Source of the DNA: CBDCGS01 sp965216915 | GTDB taxonomy: Bacteria > Pseudomonadota > Alphaproteobacteria > UBA828 | Direction of reading: 5' to 3' | NCBI GenBank assembly: GCA_965216915.1 | Contig: CBDCGS010000007.1 | Span: 186,001 to 250,000, forward strand | Length of the DNA stretch: 64,000 bases | Shown: positions 46,331-55,054 of the stretch, one piece after another | How the letters are laid out: each line of letters opens with the position of its first letter | How positions within the stretch are numbered: position 1 is the first letter of the stretch | Translations under genes and position numbers: made by a program | The notes under the pieces: model-generated | Database searches by the model: none | The model's input: the letters and a program-made list of their open reading frames with translations, nothing else | Told to the model about the DNA's origin: nothing

Positions 46331-46687
46331 GTGGCGCTCATGGTGGTCGTCTACGGCCTCAGGAATTGCGACACCTGCCGCGCGGCCATGAAATGGCTGA
46401 CCGCGCAGGGGATCGACGCGACACTCCATGACCTCCGTGCCGACGGTCTCGATGCGCAGCGCCTCTCGGAATGGGCGGACGAGCTCGGCTGGGAGGCGCT
46501 CCTCAACCGGCGTAGCAAAACCTGGCGGGGCCTGCCGGAGGTCGAGCGCACGCCGCTCGACGGCGACCGAGCCCGCGCACTCATGGCGGCGCACCCGACC
46601 CTCGTCAAGCGGCCGGTGATCGACCGTGGCGACCGGCGGTTCGTCGGCTTCGACGAGGCGGTGCGGTCTCGGCTCCGGCGGGGATGA
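46331..46687 (+). CDS. ArsC/Spx-family (YffB-like) thioredoxin-fold protein
   Basis: A 118-residue small protein of the arsenate-reductase-related ArsC/Spx family. Seen: VVYGLRNCDTCRAAMKWL (Cys13 and Cys16 counted from the GTG) and LVKRPVIDRGDRRFVGFDEA, the conserved C-terminal strand. No arsenic-resistance genes are nearby, so a YffB-like thiol or regulatory role is more likely than arsenate reduction. The start is either GTG 46331 or ATG 46340; GGAAGGG at 46321-46327 does not settle it. Confidence 0.85.
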   Translation: MALMVVVYGLRNCDTCRAAMKWLTAQGIDATLHDLRADGLDAQRLSEWADELGWEALLNRRSKTWRGLPEVERTPLDGDRARALMAAHPTLVKRPVIDRGDRRFVGFDEAVRSRLRRG

Positions 46688-46690
46688 TCT

Positions 46691-48109
46691 GTGATCGAGG
46701 CGCGAAGCCACTGGCTTGGTGAGGCGCTCGCAGAGCGCGGCGACGACACGCCACCGCTCACCAGCGACACGCGCGCGGACGTTTGCATCATCGGCGGCGG
46801 CTATTGTGGCCTTTGGACGGCCATTCGCCTGAAGGAACGCGATGCGTCGCTCGATGTCGTCGTTATCGAGAAAGACCTATGCGGCGCGGGCGCAAGCGGG
46901 CGCAATGGCGGCTTCGTCTTGAGTTGGTGGGCGAAGTTCGGCTCGCTCATGAAGATCTGCGGGAGTGAGGAGGCGGTACGGCTCGCGCGCGCGTCGGCGG
47001 ACGCGGTGACCGAGCTTGGCACCTTCTGCGAGGCCCGCGGGATCGATGCCCATTTTCGTGCCGATGGATGGCTATGGACGGCCACCAGCCCCGCCCAGGA
47101 CGGCTCCTGGAACAGCCTCATCGAGACGCTCGAGCGGTATCAGCAATACCCATTCCAGACATGGGAGCCGGCACAGGTTGCCCGGCGCGCGGGCTCCGAT
47201 CGGCATTTGAGCGGCGTGTTCGAGCCGACCGCCGCGAGCGTGCAACCGGCGCTGCTTGCCCGCGGTCTCCGCCGCGCGGCGTTGTCGAAAGGCGTGCGTT
47301 TGTATGAGAACACGCCGATGCGGCGCCTCGACCGCGCCCGTCCGCCGCGCGTCGTGACGCCACGGGGTACTGTCACGGCGGAGAAAGTCGTTGTCGCGAT
47401 GAACGCATGGGCGTCGATGTTCCCCGAGCTACGGCGCAAGATCGTCGTGGTGTCGAGCGACATTGTCGCAACCCAGCCGATGCAGAACGCGCTCAACGCA
47501 GCGGGGCTCAGGGACGGCATCTGCATTTCGGACTCGCGCACCTTGGTCAACTACTTCCGCACGACCCTCGACGGCCGCATCGCCTTTGGCGCGGGCGGCG
47601 GATTTCTATCGTTCGGTAACCGCGTCACCGAGAAATTCGACGGTCGATCGCCACGCGCCGCGGAGGTCGAAACCTATTTTCGGAAGCTCTACCCCAACTT
47701 CCGCGACGTGCCGATGGCGACGAGCTGGACCGGGCCGATCGATCGCTCGGTCAGCGGCTTGCCGTTTTTCGGTCGGCTCGATGGGCGCGATGACCTACTA
47801 TTCGGTCTCGGCTTCTCCGGCAACGGTGTGGGGCCGACGGTCATCGGCGGGCGCATCCTCGCCTCGCTCGCGCTCGGCGTGAAGGACGAATGGTCTGGGT
47901 GCGGTCTCGTACGCGACACGGTCGAGCAGTTTCCGCGCGAGCCGGTCCGTTATTTTGGTGGGCGCATGGTGATTGCCGCCAATCGGCGCAAAGAGCGGCT
48001 TGAGGACGGCGGGCGCAAGCCCGATCCTCTCACGGCCAAGCTCGCCGGCCTCGCACCGGCGGGCCTCGTGCCCGTCAAGGGTGTCGACGCGCCGCCCAGG
48101 CAGGCTTAG
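46691..48109 (+). CDS. DAO-family FAD-dependent oxidoreductase
   Basis: A 472-residue flavoprotein of the D-amino-acid-oxidase/glycine-oxidase family. Seen: ADVCIIGGGYCGLWTAIRL (FAD-binding GxGxxG) near residue 30, GAGASGRNGGFVLSWW as the second FAD contact, and GLGFSGNGVGPTVIGGRILA near the end. Members oxidise amines or amino acids such as gamma-glutamyl-putrescine or sarcosine. The GTG at 46691 starts 3 bp after the ArsC-like stop, so it is in the same operon; the alpha/beta hydrolase follows 3 bp after it. Confidence 0.9.
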   Translation: MIEARSHWLGEALAERGDDTPPLTSDTRADVCIIGGGYCGLWTAIRLKERDASLDVVVIEKDLCGAGASGRNGGFVLSWWAKFGSLMKICGSEEAVRLARASADAVTELGTFCEARGIDAHFRADGWLWTATSPAQDGSWNSLIETLERYQQYPFQTWEPAQVARRAGSDRHLSGVFEPTAASVQPALLARGLRRAALSKGVRLYENTPMRRLDRARPPRVVTPRGTVTAEKVVVAMNAWASMFPELRRKIVVVSSDIVATQPMQNALNAAGLRDGICISDSRTLVNYFRTTLDGRIAFGAGGGFLSFGNRVTEKFDGRSPRAAEVETYFRKLYPNFRDVPMATSWTGPIDRSVSGLPFFGRLDGRDDLLFGLGFSGNGVGPTVIGGRILASLALGVKDEWSGCGLVRDTVEQFPREPVRYFGGRMVIAANRRKERLEDGGRKPDPLTAKLAGLAPAGLVPVKGVDAPPRQA

Positions 48110-48112
48110 GCC

Positions 48113-49012
48113 GTGGCGCCCGGGCCGCGGTTCGATACCTTGCGGGCCCATGACGGGCTCACCTTGCGAACCGCCGTTTGGCAGCCGGAGGCGTCTCCGC
48201 CGCGCGGCACGATCTTGCTCCTCCACGGCCGCACGGAGTTCATCGAGAAATATGGTGAGGTGGCCGACGAGCTGACCGACCGCGGGTTCGCCGTTTTCAC
48301 TTTCGATTGGCGCGGCCAGGGCCGCTCGGACCGGATGCTGCGGAACCACGAAAAGGGGCATGTGGAGACCTTCGACGACTATGTGCGCGACCTCACCGCG
48401 TTCATCGATCAGGTCGTGCATCCGCACGCGCCGCGGCCCATCGTCATGCTTGCCCATTCCATGGGTGGCAATATTGCGCTCCGCTACCTGCATGATCATC
48501 CGGCTGCCGTCGATCGCGTCGTCCTCAGCGCGCCCATGGTCGACATTGCCGTCTCGCCGCTCGCGCGCATCGCCATCAAAGTGCTCGCGACCGTCGTGGT
48601 CGCCGTCGGCGGCCGTCGCGCGTTCGCGCCGCGCATGGGCGCCTATGCCGATATGCCGTTCGACGACAATCCGTTGACCCATGACGCGGCGCGCCTCGAG
48701 CGTATGAACCGGCTGGTTCGCGAAGATCCGGCGCTTGCCGTCGGCGGCCCGACCTATGGCTGGCTGCGCGCCGCGCTGGCCTCGAGCGAGCGCCTTCTTG
48801 GGTCCGGGTTCGCCCAGGCAATCAACACACCCATCCTCCTCATGAGTGCGGCGGAGGATGAGGTGGTGTCGAACAAAGCCCAAGCGGCGATGGCGCAAGC
48901 GCTGCCCTCCGTCACGCTGGTCACCCTCGAGAATTCGCGCCATGAGCCGCTGATGGAGACCGACCCAGTGCGCGCGGCGTTCTACGCCCGGTTCGACGCG
49001 TTCGTTCCGTAG
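48113..49012 (+). CDS. Alpha/beta hydrolase (lysophospholipase/monoglyceride lipase type)
   Basis: A 299-residue serine hydrolase. Seen: oxyanion segment LLLHGRTEF, then DWRGQGRS, nucleophile motif AHSMGGN with Ser116, and a C-terminal NSRHEPLMETD with the likely catalytic His; the Asp is probably in SAAEDEVV. The pattern is that of PldB/monoacylglycerol lipases, but many substrates are possible. Starts with GTG 48113, 3 bp after the oxidoreductase. Convergent with the epimerase gene, with 56 bp between. Confidence 0.87.
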   Translation: MAPGPRFDTLRAHDGLTLRTAVWQPEASPPRGTILLLHGRTEFIEKYGEVADELTDRGFAVFTFDWRGQGRSDRMLRNHEKGHVETFDDYVRDLTAFIDQVVHPHAPRPIVMLAHSMGGNIALRYLHDHPAAVDRVVLSAPMVDIAVSPLARIAIKVLATVVVAVGGRRAFAPRMGAYADMPFDDNPLTHDAARLERMNRLVREDPALAVGGPTYGWLRAALASSERLLGSGFAQAINTPILLMSAAEDEVVSNKAQAAMAQALPSVTLVTLENSRHEPLMETDPVRAAFYARFDAFVP

Positions 49013-49068
49013 CGGGCGAGACCGCTTCCGACCAGTCTGATCCCGCGAGGGAGCGCCGAAGCGCCCGA

Positions 49069-50007
49069 TCACCCGTTTGCCGGGCCGGAGCCGGGTTGGG
49101 TGGCGAGCCAGTCGGCGTAGGCGCGCACACCATCCTCAAAAGGCCACGCCGGCTTCCAGCCCAGCGCGCGCTCGGCGGCGGAAATATCGAAGCGCGCGTG
49201 GATCTGATCGTCGGGGTCGACGGTATCGCCCAGGGTGATCTTGGCCGCGGGGAGAACGCGCGCGATCGTGTCGGCGATCTCGAGGAAATCGAGGCGGGTG
49301 CCGCCGGTGATATTGAACGCGCGCTGCGCGCCGATCTCGTCGACGTCGAGCGCCGCCAGGATCGCGGCCACAACATCGTCGATATAGACATACTGCCGAT
49401 AGAAGCCGCGGCCGAAGGGGAGCGCCGTCGGCCGGCCGGCCTGGGCATCCTTGATCGTCTCGCGGATCACGCAGGGCGTGCGGCGGCGCGGACCGAACAC
49501 CCAGCTGAAGCGAAGCGCGACCGCATCAACGCCATGTTGTGCCGCGTAGGCGCGGGCGAGGAGGTCGCCGGCGGCTTTCGTCGCGCCATAGATGTCAGTC
49601 GCCGCAAGCGGCGCGTCTTCCTTGACGAGCTCGGTGCCGATGCCGGTGTCGCCATAGGCCGAGGTGGAGGAGCAATAGATCACGCGGATCCCGCGTTGAC
49701 GCGCGACCTCGAGCACGTTGGCGGTGCCCACGACGTTGGACTCGACCACGGCGCGCGGATTGTCGCGGCCGAGCATCGGGCCGGAGACCGCGCCGCAATG
49801 GACGATCGCGCGCGTGCGTTCGGCGGTCAGCGCATGGAGTTTGTGGGCATCGGTCAGCTCGGCGACCACGGTCTCGAAGCCGCCATCCTCGTTCGGCAGT
49901 ATGCGGTCGGTCGCGATCACGCGGCGCCCATCGCCCGCCAGCCGTTGCGCGACGCTGAAGCCGATCAGCCCCGCGCCGCCGGTGACCAGAATCCGTTCAT
50001 CGGCCAT
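49069..50007 (-). CDS. NAD-dependent epimerase/dehydratase (extended SDR)
   Basis: A 312-residue extended short-chain dehydrogenase. The ATG at 50007 (MADERILVTGGAGLIGFSVA) follows a GAGGAG about seven bases away. Seen: the Rossmann TGGAGLIG, the catalytic SSTSAYGD and YGATKAAGD (YxxxK). Members epimerise or dehydrate nucleotide sugars or oxidise sugar acids. It is downstream of the fused permease gene by 25 bp, so it is the last gene of that importer operon and may act on the imported sugar. Confidence 0.88.
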   Translation of the reverse strand: MADERILVTGGAGLIGFSVAQRLAGDGRRVIATDRILPNEDGGFETVVAELTDAHKLHALTAERTRAIVHCGAVSGPMLGRDNPRAVVESNVVGTANVLEVARQRGIRVIYCSSTSAYGDTGIGTELVKEDAPLAATDIYGATKAAGDLLARAYAAQHGVDAVALRFSWVFGPRRRTPCVIRETIKDAQAGRPTALPFGRGFYRQYVYIDDVVAAILAALDVDEIGAQRAFNITGGTRLDFLEIADTIARVLPAAKITLGDTVDPDDQIHARFDISAAERALGWKPAWPFEDGVRAYADWLATQPGSGPANG

Positions 50008-50032
50008 CACGTGCTCCTCGAAGATTCGGGTT

Positions 50033-52111
50033 TCAGGTCGCGCGCTCGCGCAGGGTGAGGACGGCGCCGAGCACCACGACGCCGAACACGATATCACGCA
50101 GCGCGATCGGCAGGTCCGTGCCGGTCACCAAGGTCCCGATCGCGGTGAGTAGCAGCGCGCCGCCCAGGATGCCGAGATAGTGGCCGCGACCGCCGGTCGC
50201 GAGGGTCCCCCCGACGAGGACTACCGCGATGGAGGGCAGCAGGAACGGGAGCCCCATGCTGAGGAACGAGATGCTGGAAAACCCGGTCATCAGCACGCCG
50301 GCGAGCGCCGAGCAGAAACCGCTCAACATGTAGACCGCGACAAGCGTGCCGTCGACGCGCACGCCAGAGAGGTGGGCGACCCGTGTGCTATTGCCGACCG
50401 CGAAAATTCGCCGGCCGAATGTGGTGCGGTGCAACACAAGCGTCGCGCCGATTGCGAAGGCGAGCAAGAACCAGACCGCCGGTGCGAACCCGAGCAGGCG
50501 CTCGTTGAAGAGCCAGCCGAGGGCAGGCGGCGTTCGCCCGGTCGGGATGCCGCCGGTGAAGAGGAGCCCCGCGCCTTGCATCACGCCGTTCATGGCGAGC
50601 GTCACCACGATCGCCGGCATGCCAAACAAAACGACGCCGAGGCCGTTGATCAGCCCAACGCCGAGGCCCACGCCCAAGGCCGCCGGAACAGCCCAATAGG
50701 CCGGCGCATCGGCGCCGTTGGCGATCGCCGCGAGCATGACGCCGCTGAAGGCCATCGTATGCGGCACGGAGAGGTCGAGCCCGCCGGTCAAGACGACCGC
50801 GCCCTGACCCAAGCCAAGCACCGCGTAGAACAGCGCGAGGACCAGGAGCGAGTTCCAGTAGTGCACGCTGAAGTTGGAGCCGCCGATCACCACGAGTACC
50901 ACGATGTAGACCACGACGAGCAGCGTCCACGCGGGGATGAGCAGGCGAAGCGTCTCCCAGTTTGTCCGGGACCAGCGCGCGACGGCCGAGCCGGTGAGCT
51001 CGTCATTGTCGCGAAGCGTCCAGCTTGTCGTGAGTGGCCCACGGTTGCGCTTGCCGGCGCCCACGAAGGCCGAAAAGCCGCGAGTGCGGAGGCTGCGGAC
51101 CTTCAGGCGTAGCACGCGGACATGTTCAACGATCGGGGAATCGAGCCCGATGGATGCGCCGATCACCGCGAGCAGCAGGATCACCGCCTCGACGATCGGT
51201 GTGAAATGCGATGACACGTTGAGCACGAGCAGAACGTTCGCGATGAGCATCAGCGTGAACGCCGCGAACACGGTGCCGAGGCAGCCGCCTTGGCCGCCCC
51301 CAATCCGTGTGCCGCCGAGGATGGTTGCGCCGAAGATCAGCAGCAGCATGCCGCTGCCGACGAGGGCGTCGCCCGAGCTCGTCTGTGCGCTCAGAAAGAC
51401 GCCGCCAACGCCGTAGAAGGCGCCCGCCAGCGCGTAGCCCAGAAACTTGGTGCGTGCGACGGGGATGCCGTTCGAATAGGCCGCATCCTCGTTGCTCCCG
51501 ACCGCGTAGAGCGCCGTGCCGAAGCGCGTCCGCTTGATGCCCGCCCACACCAGAAGCGCGATCAGAATGGCTGCAAGCGCGGCCGGAAACGCCTCCGGAA
51601 CGAGGTCGCCGGTGAACGCGAGGCTGATGCTGTAGGGGACCGAGCCCCCGGGGTCGGGCATCAGGAGCAGGTTGAGCCCGAGCACGATGAACATGGTGGC
51701 GAGTGTCACCACGACGGGCTGGAGGCGCATGAACGCGATGAAGAAGCCATTGACCGCGCCGACGAAGGCGCCGAGCGCGATGCCCCCGATGCACATCAAC
51801 GCCATGCCGACCGCGCTGTCAGGTGTGTAAAGCGCGATCACGATGTTGACGAGCGAGAGAATCGCGCCGCACGAGAGATCGAAGCCGCGGATCAGGAACA
51901 CCACGGTTTGGCCCATCGCGGCGAGCGCGAGCGGCCCGGTGTTGGCGGAGAGGAAGCTGATTTCGAAGTAGCTGATCGGCCCCGGCGAGATCAGATCCTG
52001 ATAGACGAAGATGGCGATGAACGCCCCGATCGCGACGAGCAAGCGCCGATGCGTGCCGAGCGATCGCCTCAGCGCGATCGGACGCAGGTCCAGCCCGCCG
52101 GCGATCATCAT
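50033..52111 (-). CDS. Fused double permease of Rbs-type ABC transporter
   Basis: A 692-residue membrane protein made of two complete RbsC-family permease domains in tandem. Domain A (about residues 25-325) has the family motif IRGFDLSCGAILSL; domain B (about 385-690) has LTGGLDLSVPHTMAFSG. A hydrophilic linker with KVRSLRTRGFSAFVGAGKR joins them. Rbs-type importers normally form from two separate copies of a ~320-residue permease, so here both halves of the channel come from one chain. It lies between the ATPase (16 bp upstream) and the epimerase. Confidence 0.9.
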   Translation of the reverse strand: MMIAGGLDLRPIALRRSLGTHRRLLVAIGAFIAIFVYQDLISPGPISYFEISFLSANTGPLALAAMGQTVVFLIRGFDLSCGAILSLVNIVIALYTPDSAVGMALMCIGGIALGAFVGAVNGFFIAFMRLQPVVVTLATMFIVLGLNLLLMPDPGGSVPYSISLAFTGDLVPEAFPAALAAILIALLVWAGIKRTRFGTALYAVGSNEDAAYSNGIPVARTKFLGYALAGAFYGVGGVFLSAQTSSGDALVGSGMLLLIFGATILGGTRIGGGQGGCLGTVFAAFTLMLIANVLLVLNVSSHFTPIVEAVILLLAVIGASIGLDSPIVEHVRVLRLKVRSLRTRGFSAFVGAGKRNRGPLTTSWTLRDNDELTGSAVARWSRTNWETLRLLIPAWTLLVVVYIVVLVVIGGSNFSVHYWNSLLVLALFYAVLGLGQGAVVLTGGLDLSVPHTMAFSGVMLAAIANGADAPAYWAVPAALGVGLGVGLINGLGVVLFGMPAIVVTLAMNGVMQGAGLLFTGGIPTGRTPPALGWLFNERLLGFAPAVWFLLAFAIGATLVLHRTTFGRRIFAVGNSTRVAHLSGVRVDGTLVAVYMLSGFCSALAGVLMTGFSSISFLSMGLPFLLPSIAVVLVGGTLATGGRGHYLGILGGALLLTAIGTLVTGTDLPIALRDIVFGVVVLGAVLTLRERAT

Positions 52112-52127
52112 GGGCCGGTCCGGTCTG

Positions 52128-53693
52128 TCACGGGCCGCTGTGGGCCCGGCCGGCCCCCGATTCGGGGATACGGGCGGCGGACCCGCCGAGTGCGTGCCTC
52201 ATGATGCTTTCCTCCGAGATCTCCTCGCCCGAGAGCTCGGCTGCTATGCGCCCGCGGTAGATGACGAGCACCCGATCGCACACATTGACGAGCTCGGGCG
52301 CCTCGGTCGAGTAGTAGAGAACGGCATTGCCCTCGGCGGCGAGCGCGCGGATGAGCACATAGATCTCGTGCTTGGTGCCGATGTCGACCCCGCGTGTCGG
52401 ATCGAACATGAGAAGCACCCGGCTGCGCGCGAGAAGCCACTTTGCGATCGCGATTTTCTGCTGGTTGCCGCCGCTAAAGGAGGCCGCGCTCTTGTAGAGC
52501 GCACGCGGGTGCACGTTGAGACGCGCGAGCACCTCGTCGACGACCGCGACTTCGCGCGTCGTATCGATCCAGCCGAACCGGGCGAGGCGCTCGATCACCG
52601 GGATCGAGACATTGGCGCGACCCGATTGGCGGAGGAAGAGCCCCTCGGTCTTGCGGTCCTCCGGCACCAGGCTGATGCCGATCCCGGCGCGCACCGCATC
52701 GGATGGGGTGGCGAGGGTCACCCGTCTTCCGTCGAGCTCGATTTCGCCGCGCTGCAGGCCGATGACGCCGAACAGCGCCTCGAAGAGCGCGCGTTGTCCC
52801 ATTCCCTGGAGCGCCGCGATGCCCAACACCTCACCGGGCCAAAGCTCGAACGATATATCGTCGACTTGGCCCGCGCTGGTCAGCCCGTGGGCGGCGAGCG
52901 CGGGGGCCGTCGCCTGACGGTCGCGATGGTCGACGCGCTCCGGATAGATCGCGCCGAGCGAGCGGCCGATGATGAGCCGGACCACCTCCTCGTCGCTCAC
53001 GTCGCTGACGCGAAAGCTGCCGACATGCTTGCCGTTCCGCAGGACCGTCAGGCCGTCGCAGAACCGGCGTACCTCCGCGAGCCTATGGGAGATGAACACG
53101 ATGGTCACGCCGGAGGCCCGCAGACGCTCGATCAGCCGTCCGAGCCAATCGACATCGTTGACCGACAAGGTCGAGGTCGGCTCGTCCAGCAGCAAGATAC
53201 GCGGCCGGCGCGCCACGGCTTTGGCGATCTCGATCTTTTGACGGGTTTGAAGGTCGAGCTCCGAGACGAAGGCGTTTGGGTCGATCGACTCGAGTTCGAC
53301 GGAGGCGAGGTCGGCTGCGACGCGGCGACGGCTTTTCAAGGGTGCGACCTGGCCAAGCGTCACCGGCTCATAGGGGATGAGCATGTTCTGCGTGACCGTC
53401 AGGTCATCGATCAGCGTCATCTCCTGAAACGCGGTCTGGATGCCGCGCTTGTGGGCACGCTGCGGCGTGCCGAGCGGCGCGGGCTCACCCAGCAGGTGAA
53501 TCGTGCCCGAGTCACGCCGAATGAGCCCGCTCAGGATCTTGACCAGCGTCGACTTGCCGGCGCCGTTTTCGCCGAGCAGAGCATGGACCTCGCCCGCGTC
53601 GATGGTGAACGACACGTCGTCGAGCGCGACGGTCGCGTCGAAGCGCTTCGAGAGGCCCTCGATGCTGACCGCGGGCAGGGCGGCGTCAGTCAA
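52128..53693 (-). CDS. Rbs-type ABC transporter ATP-binding protein with altered second ATPase site
   Basis: A 521-residue double-domain ATPase. The start is placed at TTG 53693 (LTDAALPAVSIEGLSKRF); it has no clear ribosome site and could be somewhat earlier. Domain 1: Walker A GENGAGKST, signature position LDLQTRQKIEIAKAV (weak), Walker B ILLLDEPTSTLS. Domain 2: P-loop position ALQGMGQRA lacks Lys/Ser, signature SGGNQQKIAIAKW is good, Walker B VLLMFDPTRGVDIG has FD where DE is normal. So site 2 may not hydrolyse ATP normally. Partner of the fused permease. Confidence 0.88.
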   Translation of the reverse strand: MTDAALPAVSIEGLSKRFDATVALDDVSFTIDAGEVHALLGENGAGKSTLVKILSGLIRRDSGTIHLLGEPAPLGTPQRAHKRGIQTAFQEMTLIDDLTVTQNMLIPYEPVTLGQVAPLKSRRRVAADLASVELESIDPNAFVSELDLQTRQKIEIAKAVARRPRILLLDEPTSTLSVNDVDWLGRLIERLRASGVTIVFISHRLAEVRRFCDGLTVLRNGKHVGSFRVSDVSDEEVVRLIIGRSLGAIYPERVDHRDRQATAPALAAHGLTSAGQVDDISFELWPGEVLGIAALQGMGQRALFEALFGVIGLQRGEIELDGRRVTLATPSDAVRAGIGISLVPEDRKTEGLFLRQSGRANVSIPVIERLARFGWIDTTREVAVVDEVLARLNVHPRALYKSAASFSGGNQQKIAIAKWLLARSRVLLMFDPTRGVDIGTKHEIYVLIRALAAEGNAVLYYSTEAPELVNVCDRVLVIYRGRIAAELSGEEISEESIMRHALGGSAARIPESGAGRAHSGP

Positions 53694-53773
53694 TGGCGGA
53701 CACTCTGTCGAGAAGGCACCGAGGCCACTGCGTCGGCAGCGGCCTCGGCTTGTTGCGATGATGCGCGAGGCGC

Positions 53774-54910
53774 CTAGTAGTCGGGTTCGCCCAGGAACAC
53801 GGAGTTGAAGCCGAGTTCCGGCGTAAACGGTGACCAAAAATCGATCGCGTAGTCGGGCGGCACGATGCCCGGCGGAATCGTGTTGCAGCCACCGGCAAAC
53901 TCGGCCGCCGTGCCCTCCTCGCACATCTGAACATTGTCCGGCGTCACTTCAACGACCGCGTCGTTGTAGAAGATCGTTTGTTCGACCTCCTTGCCGTCGA
54001 GCACGTCCACCGCGACCTTGAGCAGGTAGGGAACCGCCCAAAGGCCGGAGCCGACCGACAGGCCGTTGCGGCTGACCGCGCCCTCGATCCCCGAATCGGG
54101 CGGAAGCATCTGCAGGCGGCCGCCGTTGGCCGATTCGCCCGCGCACGGGATGATCGGATTGTCGGGCCACCAGCCATCCTCGACCTGCATCAGCGTGAGC
54201 GTGTAGCAGCCCGTGCCCGCGACGATGCCGTTGATGTCGCCCCAGCTGTGGGTTGCGAGGAACTCGCGCATCTTGACGCGCGCGACCGACTGATCCCACA
54301 TGCCGACGAGGCTGCCGATCACATTGACGTCCGGGAACGCGGCAACGGCTTGCTGTACGCCCTGCTCGTGATCCTCGCTGTAGGAGACGCCGGGCACGCC
54401 CGTGATCGTGACGAGATCGCCCTTGCCACCCATTTGCTCGATGACCCACTCGGTCTTGCGCTTGCCGAAGGCGACGCCATCGATCTTCACGATATAGGCG
54501 CACGGTTCTTCGACGCCGTTGATCACGACCACCACGACGCCCTTCTTGCACGCGTTGCGGATGACACCGTTGAGCGCGGTCGGCGAAATCGGAAACGCCG
54601 TGATGGCATCGGCGCCCGCCGCGATCATCGCGTTCATCTGCTGGATCTGCCGCTGGGCATTGGCGCCGGAGGCTTGCACCCGCAGCTCCACGCGATCTTT
54701 GTAGGCCGCGGTTTTCGACATCGCCGAGATGGCGTTTTTCGCCTCGGTTTGCCAGGCGTTTCCGACGTAGCTCATGCTGTAGTAGATGAGATATTTTCCG
54801 TCTTTTGTTTTCGCTTGGCTGTCTTTGGTGCCGAGTGCGACGCCCAGCGCCACGCCGACGGCGGCGATCAGCGCGACCCGGCTCAGTCGTGACCAAATTT
54901 TCTGGCTCAC
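53774..54910 (-). CDS. Sugar-type ABC transporter periplasmic binding protein
   Basis: A 378-residue binding protein of the RbsB family (periplasmic binding domain 4). The GTG at 54910, preceded by GGGAGGA, gives VSQKIWSRLSRVALIAAVGV, a Sec signal peptide ending near DSQAKT. The mature protein starts with KYLIYYSMSYVGNAWQTEAK and contains the domain-linking GADAITAFPISPTALN block. The same frame remains open far upstream, but that part is antisense to the CocE-type gene. First gene of the importer operon 54910 down to 49069. Confidence 0.9.
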   Translation of the reverse strand: MSQKIWSRLSRVALIAAVGVALGVALGTKDSQAKTKDGKYLIYYSMSYVGNAWQTEAKNAISAMSKTAAYKDRVELRVQASGANAQRQIQQMNAMIAAGADAITAFPISPTALNGVIRNACKKGVVVVVINGVEEPCAYIVKIDGVAFGKRKTEWVIEQMGGKGDLVTITGVPGVSYSEDHEQGVQQAVAAFPDVNVIGSLVGMWDQSVARVKMREFLATHSWGDINGIVAGTGCYTLTLMQVEDGWWPDNPIIPCAGESANGGRLQMLPPDSGIEGAVSRNGLSVGSGLWAVPYLLKVAVDVLDGKEVEQTIFYNDAVVEVTPDNVQMCEEGTAAEFAGGCNTIPPGIVPPDYAIDFWSPFTPELGFNSVFLGEPDY

Positions 54911-54915
54911 TTGAA

Positions 54916-54922
54916 TCCTCCC
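54916..54922 (-). promoter_or_regulatory. Shine-Dalgarno deciding the binding-protein start
   Basis: On the minus strand GGGAGGA lies five bases before GTG 54910, supporting that start and ruling out the far longer upstream reading. Confidence 0.65.
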
Positions 54923-55054
54923 GTTGAACTGGCCCACGCCGAAAGTTTGCGCGCCGCAATTGCACGAGTCAATCGACCTGCTTTCGGTGTGGAATATCCT
55001 GTCCGCAAGAGGAGAGAGCGGCGCTCCGCACGAGATGCGCCGGGAGGGTCCCAA

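Noticed and set aside
46331..46687. Arsenate resistance gene arsC
   Set aside because: No arsR, arsB or acr3 gene is nearby and the protein resembles the YffB/Spx branch of the family.
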